This document shows, in pieces, positions 34,401 through 48,152 of a stretch of 64,000 nt of DNA. Location: NCBI GenBank assembly GCA_947561585.1, contig CANNZV010001170.1, positions 112,229-176,228 on the forward strand, read 5' to 3'. The translations under genes were made by a program, and so were the position numbers. The stretch is from Caprella mutica. Its lineage: Eukaryota; Arthropoda; Malacostraca; Amphipoda; Caprellidae. The notes beneath the pieces were generated by a model. It ran no database searches. It was given only the letters and a program-made list of their open reading frames with translations, and had not been told where the DNA came from. Position 1 is the first letter of the stretch, and the number at the start of each line of letters is the position of its first letter.

Positions 34401-37400
34401 ATTGTCAACATTTCTTGAGGCAACATTGTCAACATTTCTTGAGGCAACATTGTCAACATTTCTTGAGGCAACATTGTCAACATTTCTTGAGGCAACATTG
34501 TCAACATATCTTGAGGCAACATTGTCAACATTTCTTGAGGCAACATTGTCAACATTTCTTGAGGCAACATTGTCAACATTTCTTGAGGCAACATTGTCAA
34601 CATTTCTTGAGGCAACATTGTCAACATTTCTTGAGACAACATTGTCAACATTTCTTGAGGCAACATTGTCAACATTTCTAGAGGCAACATTGTCAACATT
34701 TCTAGAGGCAACATTGTCAACATTTCTTGAGGCAACATTGTCAACATTTCTTGAGGCAACATTGTCAACATTTCTTGAGGCAACATTGTCAACATTTCTT
34801 GAGGCAACATTGTCAACATTTCTTGAGGCAACATTGTCAACATTTCTTGAGGCAACATTGTCAACATTTCTTGAGACAACATTGTCAACATTTCTAGAGG
34901 CAACATTGTCAACATTTCTTGAGGCAACATTGTCAACATTTCTTGAGGCAACATTGTCAACATTTCTTGAGGCAACATTGTCAACATTTCTTGAGACAAC
35001 ATTGTCAACATTTCTTGAGGCAACATTGTCAACATTTCTAGAGGCAACATTGTCAACATTTCTAGAGGCAACATTGTCAACATTTCTTGAGGCAACATTG
35101 TCAACATTTCTTGAGGCAACATTGTCAACATTTCTTGAGGCAACATTGTCAACATTTCTTGAGGCAACATTGTCAACATTTCTTGAGGCAACATTGTCAA
35201 CATTTCTTGAGGCAACATTGTCAACATTTCTTGAGGCAACATTGTCAACATTTCTTGAGGCAACATTGTCAACATTTCTTGAGGCAACATTGTCAACATT
35301 TCTTGAGGCAACATTGTCAACATTTCTTGAGGCAACATTGTCAACATATCTTGAGGCAACATTGTCAACATTTCTTGAGGCAACATTGTCAACATTTCTT
35401 GAGGCAACATTGTCAACATTTCTTGAGGCAACATTGTCAACATTTCTTGAGGCAACATTGTCAACATTTCTTGAGGCAACATTGTCAACATTTCTTGAGG
35501 CAACATTGTCAACATTTCTTGAGGCAACATTGTCAACATTTCTTGAGGCAACATTGTCAACATATCTTGAGGCAACATTGTCAACATTTCTTGAGGCAAC
35601 ATTGTCAACATATCTTGAGGCAACATTGTCAACATTTCTTGAGGCAACATTGTCAACATTTCTTGAGGCAACATTGTCAACATTTCTTGAGGCAACATTG
35701 TCAACATTTCTTGAGGCAACATTGTCAACATATCTTGAGGCAACATTGTCAACATTTCTTGAGGCAACATTGTCAACATTTCTTGAGACAACATTGTCAA
35801 CATTTCTAGAGGCAACATTGTCAACATTTCTTGAGGCAACATTGTCAACATTTCTTGAGGCAACATTGTCAACATTTCTTGAGGCAACATTGTCAACATT
35901 TCTTGAGACAACATTGTCAACATTTCTTGAGGCAACATTGTCAACATTTCTAGAGGCAACATTGTCAACATTTCTAGAGGCAACATTGTCAACATTTCTT
36001 GAGGCAACATTGTCAACATTTCTTGAGGCAACATTGTCAACATTTCTTGAGGCAACATTGTCAACATTTCTTGAGGCAACATTGTCAACATTTCTTGAGG
36101 CAACATTGTCAACATTTCTTGAGGCAACATTGTCAACATTTCTTGAGGCAACATTGTCAACATTTCTTGAGGCAACATTGTCAACATTTCTTGAGGCAAC
36201 ATTGTCAACATTTCTTGAGGCAACATTGTCAACATTTCTTGAGGCAACATTGTCAACATATCTTGAGGCAACATTGTCAACATTTCTTGAGGCAACATTA
36301 TCAACATTTCTTGAGGCAACATTGTCAACATTTCTTGAGGCAACATTGTCAACATTTCTTGAGGCAACATTGTCAACATTTCTTGAGGCAACATTGTCAA
36401 CATTTCTTGAGGCAACATTGTCAACATTTCTTGAGGCAACATTGTCAACATTTCTTGAGGCAACATTGTCAACATTTCTTGAGGCAACATTGTCAACATT
36501 TCTTGAGGCAACATTGTCAACATTTCTTGAGGCAACATTGTCAACATTTCTTGAGGCAACATTGTCAACATTTCTTGAGGCAACATTATCAACATTTCTT
36601 GAGGCAACATTGTCAACATTTCTTGAGGCAACATTGTCAACATTTCTTGAGGCAACATTGTCAACATTTCTTGAGGCAACATTGTCAACATTTCTTGAGG
36701 CAACATTGTCAACATTTCTTGAGGCAACATTGTCAACATTTCTTGAGGCAACATTGTCAACATTTCTTGAGGCAACATTGTCAACATTTCTTGAGGCAAC
36801 ATTGTCAACATTTCTTGAGGCAACATTGTCAACATTTCTTGAGGCAACATTGTCAACATTTCTTGAGGCAACATTGTCAACATATCTTGAGGCAACATTG
36901 TCAACATTTCTTGAGGCAACATTATCAACATTTCTTGAGGCAACATTGTCAACATTTCTTGAGGCAACATTGTCAACATTTCTTGAGGCAACATTGTCAA
37001 CATTTCTTGAGGCAACATTGTCAACATTTCTTGAGGCAACATTGTCAACATTTCTTGAGGCAACATTGTCAACATTTCTTGAGGCAACATTGTCAACATT
37101 TCTTGAGGCAACATTGTCAACATTTCTTGAGGCAACATTGTCAACATTTCTTGAGGCAACATTGTCAACATTTCTTGAGGCAACATTGTCAACATTTCTT
37201 GAGGCAACATTATCAACATTTCTTGAGGCAACATTGTCAACATTTCTTGAGGCAACATTGTCAACATTTCTTGAGGCAACATTGTCAACATTTCTTGAGG
37301 CAACATTGTCAACATTTCTTGAGGCAACATTGTCAACATTTCTTGAGGCAACATTGTCAACATTTCTTGAGGCAACATTGTCAACATTTCTTGAGGCAAC

Positions 37401-40400
37401 ATTGTCAACATTTCTTGAGGCAACATTATCAACATTTCTTGAGGCAACATTGTCAACATTTCTTGAGGCAACATTGTCAACATTTCTTGAGGCAACATTG
37501 TCAACATTTCTTGAGGCAACATTGTCAACATTTCTTGAGGCAACATTGTCAACATTTCTTGAGGCAAGATTGTCAACATTTCTTGAGGCAACATTGTCAA
37601 CATTTCTTGAGGCAACATTGTCAACATTTCTTGAGGCAACATTATCAACATTTCTTGAGGCAACATTGTCAACATTTCTTGAGGCAACATTGTCAACATT
37701 TCTTGAGGCAACATTGTCAACATTTCTTGAGGCAACATTGTCAACATTTCTTGAGGCAACATTGTCAACATTTCTTGAGGCAACATTGTCAACATTTCTT
37801 GAGGCAACATTGTCAACATTTCTTGAGGCAACATTGTCAACATTTCTTGAGGCAACATTGTCAACATTTCTTGAGGCAACATTGTCAACATTTCTAGAGG
37901 CAACATTGTCAACATTTCTTGAGGCAACATTGTCAACATTTCTTGAGGCAACATTGTCAACATTTTTTGAGGCAACATTGTCAACATTTCTAGAGGCAAC
38001 ATTGTCAACATTTCTTGAGGCAACATTGTCAACATTTCTTGAGGCAACATTGTCAACATTTCTAGAGGCAACATTGTCAACATTTCTTGAGGCAACATTG
38101 TCAACATTTCTTGAGGCAACATTGTCAACATTTCTAGAGGCAACATTGTCAACATTTATTAAGGTAACATTGTCAACATTTCTTGAGGCAACATTGTCAA
38201 CATTTCTAGAGGCAACATTGTCAACATTTATTAAGGTAACATTGTCAACATTTCTTGAGGCAACATTGTCAACATTTCTAGAGGCAACATTGTCAACATT
38301 TCTTGAGGCAACATTGTCAACATTTCTAGAGGCAACATTGTCAACATTTCTTGAGGCAACATTGTCAACATTTCTAGAGGCAACATTGTCAACATTTCTT
38401 GAGGCAACATTGTCAACATTTCTTGAGGCAACATTGTCAACATTTCTAGAGGCAACATTGTCAACATTTCTTGAGGCAACATTGTCAACATTTCTTGAGA
38501 CAACATTGTCAACATTTCTTGAGGCAACATTGTCAACATTTCTAGAGGCAACATTGTCAACATTTCTTGAGGCAACATTGTCAACATTTCTTGAGGCAAC
38601 ATTGTCAACATTTCTTGAGGCAACATTGTCAACATTTCTTGAGGCAACATTGTCAACATTTCTTGAGGCAACATTGTCAACATTTCTTGAGGCAACATTG
38701 TCAACATTTCTTGAGGCAACATTGTCAACATTTCTTGAGGCAACATTGTCAACATTTCTAGAGGCAACATTGTCAACATTTCTTGAGGCAACATTGTCAA
38801 CATTTCTAGAGGCAACATTGTCAACATTTCTTGAGGCAACATTGTCAACATTTCTAGAGGCAACATTGTCAACATTTCTTGAGGCAACATTGTCAACATT
38901 TCTAGAGGCAACATTGTCAACATTTCTTGAGGCAACATTGTCAACATTTCTTGAGGCAACATTGTCAACATTTCTAGAGGCAACATTGTCAACATTTCTT
39001 GAGGCAACATTGTCAACATTTCTTGAGACAACATTGTCAACATTTCTTGAGGCAACATTGTCAACATTTCTAGAGGCAACATTGTCAACATTTCTTGAGG
39101 CAACATTGTCAACATTTCTTGAGGCAACATTGTCAACATTTCTTGAGGCAACATTGTCAACATTTCTTGAGGCAACATTGTCAACATTTCTTGAGGCAAC
39201 ATTGTCAACATTTCTTGAGGCAACATTGTCAACATTTCTTGAGGCAACATTGTCAACATTTCTTGAGGCAACATTGTCAACATTTCTTGAGGCAACATTG
39301 TCAACATTTCTTGAGGCAACATTGTCAACATTTCTTGAGGCAACATTGTCAACATTTCTTGAGGCAACATTGTCAACATTTCTTGAGGCAACATTGTCAA
39401 CATTTCTTGAGGCAACATTGTCAACATTTCTTGAGGCAACATTGTCAACATTTCTTGAGGCAACATTGTCAACATTTCTTGAGGCAACATTGTCAACATT
39501 TCTTGAGGCAACATTGTCAACATTTCTTGAGGCAACATTGTCAACATTTCTTGAGGCAACATTGTCAACATTTCTTGAGGCAACATTGTCAACATTTCTT
39601 GAGGCAACATTGTCAACATTTCTTGAGGCAACATTGTCAACATTTCTTGAGGCAACATTGTCAACATTTCTTGAGGCAACATTGTCAACATTTCTTGAGG
39701 CAACATTGTCAACATTTCTAGAGGCAACATTGTCAACATTTCTTGAGGCAACATTGTCAACATTTCTTGAGGCAACATTGTCAACATTTCTTGAGGCAAC
39801 ATTGTCAACATTTATTAAGGTAACATTGTCAACATTTCTAGAGGCAACATTGTCAACATTTCTTGAGGCAACATTGTCAACATTTCTAGAGGCAACATTG
39901 TCAACATTTCTTGAGGCAACATTGTCAACATTTCTAGAGGCAACATTGTCAACATTTCTTGAGGCAACATTGTCAACATTTCTAGAGGCAACATTGTCAA
40001 CATTTCTTGAGGCAACATTGTCAACATTTCTTGAGGCAACATTGTCAACATTTCTAGAGGCAACATTGTCAACATTTCTTGAGGCAACATTGTCAACATT
40101 TCTTGAGACAACATTGTCAACATTTCTTGAGGCAACATTGTCAACATTTCTAGAGGCAACATTGTCAACATTTCTTGAGGCAACATTGTCAACATTTCTT
40201 GAGGCAACATTGTCAACATTTCTTGAGGCAACATTGTCAACATTTCTTGAGGCAACATTGTCAACATTTCTTGAGGCAACATTGTCAACATTTCTTGAGG
40301 CAACATTGTCAACATTTCTTGAGGCAACATTGTCAACATTTCTTGAGGCAACATTGTCAACATTTCTTGAGGCAACATTGTCAACATTTCTTGAGACATC

Positions 40401-40690
40401 ATTGTCAACATTTCTTGAGGCAACATTGTCAACATATCTTGAGGCAACATTGTCAACATTTCTTGAGGCAACATTGTCAACATTTCTTGAGGCAACATTG
40501 TCAACATTTCTAGAGGCAACATTGTCAACATTTCTTGAGGCAACATTGTCAACATTTCTTGAGGTAACATTGTCAACATATCTTGTGGCAACATTGTCAA
40601 CATTTCTTGAGGCAACATTGTCAACATATCTTGAGACAACATTGTCAACATTTCTTGAGGCAACATTGTCAACATTTCTTGAGGCAACAT
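31413..40690. repeat. Giant minisatellite, 24-bp unit, about 386 copies over 9.3 kb
   Basis: The unit is TTGAGGCAACATTGTCAACA plus TTTC. Variation is confined to a few positions: TTTC/TATC, TTGAG/TAGAG, GGC/GAC, TTGTC/TTATC, and a rare TTTATTAAGGTAAC copy at 38158, 38230 and 39814. No indel breaks the phase, so two plus-strand and two minus-strand frames remain open for up to about 3100 codons (LEATLSTF-type and NVDNVASR-type octapeptides). The variant map shows that 31413 to about 34100 is repeated at 34245 to about 36930, offset exactly 2832 bp (118 units). Smaller blocks repeat at offsets of 1080 and 480 bp in 38270-40160. The right edge ends in TTGGGGCAATGTAACCCCAA. Confidence 0.99.
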
Positions 40691-40711
40691 TTTGGGGCAA
40701 TGTAACCCCAA

Positions 40712-42356
40712 CAATTTTCCACAAGAATCATAAAAATTCCACATTCCTACCAATTCGTTCATATGTCGAAGAAGGAATGTTTAAAGAATCGATACAATAT
40801 ACATATTTCATAGAGACAGTTGATTGGTGCTATAATATCGTTAATTTCTATATTTGCATCAGTCAAATTTCTTCAATAGCAAATATGTTTATAAATAAAC
40901 CTACCGTGTGATGTCTCATCTACTTACTTAAATGATATTACTAATCTGATTATAAAAAGATAATCCACCACATTAGGCACACTCGGTTACAAATGACACA
41001 CATTTCCTCCAATTTTCTTTTATTACATCCGTATGAATAAAAAATAGGGACCACATTACCATAATTCGACATTTTTGTGGATCCTGAATAGCTGTGTTTT
41101 TCAGAAGTATCTTGCATGCTATCACGGCCAAATTATACTGATGTTCTTAATGAGACTCTTCCGGTGGTGTTTCGGAGAGATCTTGCACCAGAAATAATTT
41201 GGCATGTTATTTGATATTCAAATATTAGACGGAAGTTTTGTAGAATTAGAGATTTAAAAAAGGAATGCCGTCTATCTCTACGTAGTTTGTTTCGTATTAT
41301 TTTGTCAGACAATTTATTATTTCAAATATTATAAATAGTAAAAAAAACAGTAATAATATTAAACGAATTAAGCTTGAAAAATTATGCTCAATCATTCACT
41401 AGTTTTGTGCCTCACTAGTAAATAAATTATAAAAGTGTTTCAAGAAGTAAGTAATTTATTCAAGATGATGAACCATTTCTCTTTGGAAATAAAAAGGTTG
41501 ATTTATACGTACAATTTTCCAATCATCCACTCTATTTGTTATTCAAGATGCAGTTCTTTTGTTATAAAACCTCCTAAATCATCCACACGTCACTTCTCTA
41601 CATTCGAACCCAATACAATCATTTGATTAATGCCCTAGCACTATCACAACCTCTCTATATATTCCACGAATAACATAAATTTCATCAAATGGAGAGCTCT
41701 CTATTTGGTCCGCAGTCGATATAATCCGTAAAGAATTTGCGGCGAGTTTTTCGTTTCAAGTTCCCGATGGAATTGACGATGAGATGTCCAGAAAATGTCA
41801 TCGAGACTTTTCACTCATCAAAATAGTTTGGATTTCTTTCTGTGCGGATATGCAAATAGGGCGATATGAAATGTGACTTGATATGTTTCTATGGGAACCT
41901 AACAGGAAAAAAATATTAGCGTGTTATCTGACACGGTGGTGTTAATGTCACGATTTACTATTTGTAAATTCTGTAGCACCTATAAACAGAATAGTACATG
42001 AGTGCTATTGTGATTACAGATTTTTTTAGATTATTCTCCAAAACATCAGAATTTATTCTTCAAGACCACCAGAATTACTCTTCAAGACCACAGAATTACT
42101 CTTCTAGACCACAGAATTACTCCTTTAGACCATCCAAGGGTCTCCTCTAAAGTAGCCCATTAGGGTGCGAATAAATACCGAGTTGTCCCGATAGTCAGGA
42201 GAAATATTTGCGGCTAACCCCCCCCATTCTCCCCCCGTACGGTGGGGGGAAATAAAGAAAAGTGTTTACGTTATCAGGGACTGTCGAGATGGCAATGGAA
42301 TTGTCTGCGACTGACAGCATGTCAGAATGATTATTGCATGTTACAAACTATAATGA
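40712..42356. other. Noncoding stretch
   Basis: Mostly AT-rich. At about 42055-42135 there are three loose copies of a 23-25-bp word, AAGACCACAGAATTACTCTT, a nascent tandem repeat. A C-run followed by a G-run at 42218-42250 (CCCCCCCATT, then GGTGGGGGGA) can fold on itself. No gene supported. Confidence 0.5.
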
Positions 42357-44148
42357 ATATGCTTTTATTAGCATGATATATAAGCTTTTATTAGCATGAT
42401 GTGTATGCTTTTATTAGCATGATGTGTATGCTTTTATTAGCATGATGTGTATGCTTTTATTAGCATGATGTGTATGCTTTTATTAGCATGATGTGTATGC
42501 TTTTATTAGCATGATGTATATGTTTTTATTAGCATGATGTGTATGCTTTTATTAGCATGATGTGTATGCTTTTATTAGCATGATGTGTATGCTTTTATTA
42601 GCATGATGTGTATGCTTTTATTAGCATGATGTATATGTTTTTATTAGCATGATGTGTATGCTTTTATTAGCATGATGTGTATGCTTTTATTAGCATGATG
42701 TGTATGCTTTTATTAGCATGATGTGTATGCTTTTATCAGCATGATGTGTATGCTTTTATCAGCATGATGTATATGCTTTTATTAGCATGATGTGTATGCT
42801 TTTATTAGCATGATGTGTATGCTTTTATTAGCATGATGTGTATGCTTTTATTAGCATGATGTATATGTTTTTATTAGCATGATGTGTATGCTTCTATTAG
42901 CATGATGTGTATGCTTTTATTAGCATGATGTGTATGCTTTTATTAGCATGATGTGTATGCTTTTATTAGCATGATGTATATGCTTTTATTAGCATGATGT
43001 ATATGTTTTTATTAGTATGATGTATATGCTTTTATTAGCAAGATGTATATGCTTTTATAAGCATGATGTGTATGCTTTTATTAGCATGATGTATATGCTT
43101 TTATTAGCATGGTGTATATGCTTTTATTAGCATGATGTATATGCTTTTATTAGCATGATGTATATGCTTTTATTAGCATGATGTATATGCTTTTATTAGC
43201 ATGATGTGTATGCTTTTATTAGCATGATGTGTATGCTTTTATTAGCATGGTGTATATGCTTTTATTAGCATGATGTATATGCTTTTATAAGCATGATGTA
43301 TATGCTTTTATTAGCATGATGTGTATGCTTTTATTAGCATGATGTGTATGCTTTTATTAGCATGATGTATATGTTTTTATTAGCATGATGTGTATGCTTT
43401 TATTAGCATGATGTGTATGCTTTTATTAGCATGATGTGTATGCTTTTATTAGCATGATGTGTATGCTTTTATCAGCATGATGTGTATGCTTTTATCAGCA
43501 TGATGTATATGCTTTTATTAGCATGATGTGTATGCTTTTATTAGCATGATGTGTATGCTTTTATTAGCATGATGTGTATGCTTTTATTAGCATGATGTAT
43601 ATGTTTTTATTAGCATGATGTGTATGCTTCTATTAGCATGATGTGTATGCTTTTATTAGCTTGATGTGTATGCTTTTATTAGCATGATGTGTATGCTTTT
43701 ATTAGCATGATGTATATGCTTTTATTAGCATGATGTATATGTTTTTATTAGTATGATGTATATGCTTTTATTAGCAAGATGTATATGCTTTTATAAGCAT
43801 GATGTGTATGCTTTTATTAGCATGATGTATATGCTTTTATTAGCATGGTGTATATGCTTTTATTAGCATGATGTATATGCTTTTATTAGCATGATGTATA
43901 TGCTTTTATTAGCATGATGTATATGCTTTTATTAGCATGATGTGTATGCTTTTATTAGCATGATGTGTATGCTTTTATTAGCATGGTGTATATGCTTTTA
44001 TTAGCATGATGTATATGCTTTTATAAGCATGATGTATATGCTTTTATTAGCATGATGTATATGCTTTTATTAGCATGATGTATATGCTTTTATTAGCATG
44101 ATGTATATGCTATTTTTAATATGATGTACATGCTTTTTTTAGCATGAT
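42357..44148. repeat. Minisatellite, 23-bp unit, about 78 copies
   Basis: The unit contains ATGCTTTTATTAGCATGATG, whose ATGCT...AGCAT arms form a small hairpin. Rare variants occur in pairs exactly 736 bp (32 units) apart: TTTTATCAGC at 42731/43467, CTTCTATT at 42891/43627, GCAAGATG at 43038/43774, and GCATGGTG at 43107/43843 and 43245/43981. So the array contains a 32-unit block present twice. The last units decay (TATTTTTAATATG). Confidence 0.98.
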
Positions 44149-44193
44149 GTTATGGTGGGGCCATAGAAAAATAAAAAGATGCCCCACCATAAC
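44149..44193. repeat. Inverted pair of the GCCCCACCATAAC motif
   Basis: GTTATGGTGGGGC at 44149-44161 is the perfect reverse complement of GCCCCACCATAAC at 44181-44193, giving 13-bp arms around a 19-nt A-rich loop. It abuts the 23-bp array with no gap. The following CTTTCTCTCTTTAT matches the spacer of the 29.2 kb array. Confidence 0.9.
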
Positions 44194-45306
44194 TTTCTCT
44201 CTTTATATGAAAATTCTGGAAATAATTTCAAACTAATAAACCTTTCTTTCTAAAGAGAAATTCTCATTCTAATAAAATTAATAATGTCTTTCGTAACATA
44301 AATTAGTTATAAGATTATAAAAAAAAGTTTTCTTTCTAAATGGAATTAAGGAAAAATATTTCTGCAGCAAAAGTCCGCTTATTTTAATATTAATTGTAGT
44401 AAACAATTATTATTTCCCGGAACATAATAAACTGTTCATTTTTCCTTCACTAATCGGCTCTAATTTTTTAGATCCGAAGATATATGAATGTTCATTATTT
44501 AATAATAATTAAATAACATTAATATCGTAAACTGTTTAGTGAAATAAATTGTAAGGAGATTTAAGCGAAAGAAAATAATATAAATTGAAGATTATGATAA
44601 TAGTTAGTACCTATTTATTGAATGATGAATTATATTCAAGTATATATGAATATAATTTTATCATTTTAAATTATTCTCATCCTTTTTAATTGAATGGAAA
44701 TGTCTTTTCAATTATAATCCTCATTATATAATTTTTAGTTATTCCCATTAAGTGCCTAAGTCAAAGCTAAATAGAATCGAATAAATCGTTTGAAATAATA
44801 TGCCACTAGGTACATAGGAAGCAAATTAAAGCCCGTCAAACGCTATTCTTTTTCTGTCAGGTCTGCACAGTACACAGGATAGCACTAATGGAGCTTATAG
44901 GGAAGAGGTACTTTATTATTTATATACGCTTTGATTACACATCATTGCACATAATAACTTACTTATTGTAAGTAAGTTATTGCAATTAATCGCAATAACT
45001 TACTGCAATAGAGCGTAAGATAGTCAGATTCTTACTTCAAGTAGAGTTCAGTGTCAATTATATAAATGTTATCTAGAGGATTTTTAAAATATCAACGTCG
45101 AAGATATTTTAAGATTCCTAGAAATAAATATTTCTTTTCAGGTTTCCTAAAAATAGATTTTCATATCTCAGGATTTCTATAAATGAAAACTTCTTTTCAA
45201 GTTTAGAAATCTAAAATTAAGACCAACGTTCATATTTTAACATTCCTCATGATAATATGGATATATATTCTCATCATTAAACCACTAACTTATATGCGCG
45301 AGGCCG
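44194..45306. other. AT-rich noncoding stretch with one strong hairpin
   Basis: The only structure is a perfect hairpin at 44953-44981: AATAACTTACTTA, loop TTG, then TAAGTAAGTTATT. The stem continues outward as ATTGC/GCAAT after a 4-nt bulge. Confidence 0.6.
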
Positions 45307-46050
45307 TACATAGCCCCACCATAACTACCCCTACTTAATCTTACATAGCCCACCATAACTACCCCTACTTAGTCTTACATAGCCCCACCATAACTACCCC
45401 TACTTAGTCTTACATAGCCCCACCATAACTACCCCTACTTAGTCTTACATAGCCCCACCATAACTACCCCTACTTAGTCTTACATAGCCCCACCATAATT
45501 ACCCCTACTTAGTCTTACATAGCCCCACCATAACTTCCCCTACTTAGTCTTACATAGCCCCACCATAACTACCCCTACTTAGTCTTACATAGCCCCACCA
45601 TAATTACCCCTACTTAGTCTTACATAGCCCCACCATAATTACCCCTACTTAATCTTACATAGCCTCACCATAACTACCCCCCTTAATCTTACATAGCCTC
45701 ACCATAACTATCCCTCCTTGATCTTACATAGCCCACCATAACTATACCTACTTAATTTTACATATCTCCCCCATAACTATCCCTAGTTAATCTTACAAAG
45801 CCCCACTATAACTCTCCCTACATAATCTTACATGGCCCTATCGTAACTATCCCTCCTTAATCTGACGCAGCCCCACCATAACACTCCCTACTTAATCTTA
45901 CATAGCTCCCACCATAGCTACCCCTACTTAATCTTACACAGCCCCACCATAGCTGCCCCTACTTAATCTTACATAGCCCCAACATAACTATCCCTCCTAA
46001 TCTTACATAGCTCCTACCATAACTCTCCCTACTTCTTCCATAGCCCCTCC
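45307..46050. repeat. Minisatellite, 35-bp unit with GCCCCACCATAACT core
   Basis: About 21 copies of ACATAGCCCCACCATAACTA plus CCCCTACTTAGTCTT. The first ten copies are near-identical, and order decays to the right (CTCACC, CCCTCCTTGATC, ACTCTCCC). The core is shared with the 29.2 kb array but the spacer is different, so the two arrays expanded independently from the same motif. Confidence 0.95.
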
Positions 46051-48152
46051 ATGTATGTTTTCCATTGGGTTCAGACCGTGGAATGCCTAGAATTTCAATC
46101 TCGTAACTAGAGTGTGTCATTTTGTCGTCTGTTCCTGAGATGTTATATCAGTAATTGAAAATCCTTCCCCTTTGGAATTCGATAAAACTTTGATATGGAG
46201 TCATGTCATTTCGATAAGAAAGAGCTGAAAGAATGATATTCAAATGATATTAAACTGACAGGAGAAATGATGTTCAAATTAAACTGACACGAGATATTCG
46301 AATAGTGAATTTAAATAGATTATTCATCGACAATAATAGAATCATTTACGATACAATATTTATCAGGAATAATACCTTTTATGAAGGTATAAATTCATGC
46401 ATATTAACTTGGAGATATTTGTTAAAAACATCCATACGTTTTTCTTATTGTGCGTCATGTATATTTTATCATTACTTTATGGATTAAGATGATAAAAAGT
46501 TTCAAATAAAATATATATTCGTTGAAGGAAAGATAGACCCTAACATTGCAAATTTAGCCTTCTGATATATTTAATCTAATTACCATTCAGTTAGCAAGCA
46601 CGCTACAAGTAACTCACGGTAGCATTTTCTATCACTCCCAGCGCATATATCATAATAGTGTTTCAGAAGCTGTGAAGCATGGAAGATTGATGGCATAGAA
46701 GATGTATTACTCTTGAGAAGACACAAAATGTTATCCAGATAAGATTAGTTTAAAGGGGGAAGGATTATTTGCAATGTTCAGACTCTGGATCTTAGGATTG
46801 CCTTGTTATTTGAGAAATCTGTAGCTAGAATCCTAATGTTTTTAGTGGCTATTCTTGTGGAACAATAGGATCTGTTGATTCGGATTTAGGAGTGTATTTG
46901 AGTCTCTTCCATATTTACCTTCTCAAAATTCGTAATCGGAATATTGGAGATGTTATTGTAATATATGGGTAAAGGAAGCATATTAAACAATACAAAAAAA
47001 TGAAAATTGTACTTATTTAAAGTAAGAATAAACATGTGCTCTAATGAGTGAAAGAGTACGTATGTTTTTTATCCGGTCGTTTAAGAGAAATATATCTCAA
47101 AAAACCTCGCCAATTACATCATGTGAAAGAGGACACATATGGCGCCTTAGGACATAAAGGGATATTTGGGAGTATACTCTACACTGTCGCAACCTATTCT
47201 TTCCACGTGTGTTACAATCATTTCTTTGATTAGAAGGAAATAGATTCGGTCTCTTTATGCGTCTGTAGAGTCCCATAAATTCATTGTCGCTTCAGCATGT
47301 TGATAGAAATATTGCGGTGTGGAGAAGTAATACCTAACACTCTAAGGTCTGATAAATGTATTAGTCTTGTTTTCGTGTTGTAAAGCAATATCAACGAGGA
47401 GAAAAATTCGGAGTATTTTATTCTATAATTGTTGTGTTTCATAAAAGTTTGATGTAAGAGAGGGGAAATTAATAATTTTATTGTATTTTGAGATTAAATC
47501 ATTAAATCACGTGCTTGAATGTGAATTGTAATTATCATATTGTATTGTATTTCATTGTACTAGAAAAGTAAAATACCAAATTTCAAACTGAATAGATTTT
47601 TAGTTCCAACTAATTTACATAAATAAAATTATTGAGCTCCAATATAAATGAAGTCTATATATTAAAATCCTTCATTAACAATTACATTTTGTAATAGTTT
47701 AAGTTAACCTAATAGCAGTACACTGGTGATAGACTCTCACGTTCAATATGGTGTGGAGTTGCCGTTGTTGTTCCAAACTGTAAAATTAATTCAGAACTAT
47801 TTTTGACACAGCTGTTGAATATGCATGATGGGGAGAGGATATTGAGAGGGAGGGGTTCTTCTATTCTCGTTCTTTCTAGTCCTCTTCAGTTCAAAAACTT
47901 TAGTGTAATGGAGAAGCATATTTAGAAAAAGACTTTCATTGTTATATACAATTTTGGTAGATCATTTTTCATGAAAAGAAGATTTTGAGTAAAGAATAAG
48001 GAAAGTTTATTTTTATTTGAAAAATGGAAGAGTTTCATAGTGAAGAAAAAGTATTTACGATATCTTAACCCAAAGAAAAAAGGCAGTGGATACATAGAAG
48101 ATTAGAAGAGGTCATTTCTTATTTTTCTAAGGTCCCTTCATAACATCGTCTC
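46051..48152. other. Noncoding stretch, no gene recognised
   Basis: AT-rich with short frames lacking ATG starts (46305-46487, 47048-47233). At 47808-47880 the words GCTGTTGAATATGCATGATG and GGGAGAGG resemble 6722-6770. Confidence 0.45.

Noticed and set aside
31413..40690. CRISPR array
   Set aside because: Direct repeats here are contiguous with no unique spacers, and no cas genes exist. The same applies to every other array in the window.
31305..40724. Giant 3139-codon minus-strand frame (octapeptide NVDNVASR repeat) and 3161-codon plus-strand frame
   Set aside because: Both come from a 24-bp stop-free unit without indels. Opposite-strand frames of equal length over the same array cannot both be constrained, and unit variants change residues freely.
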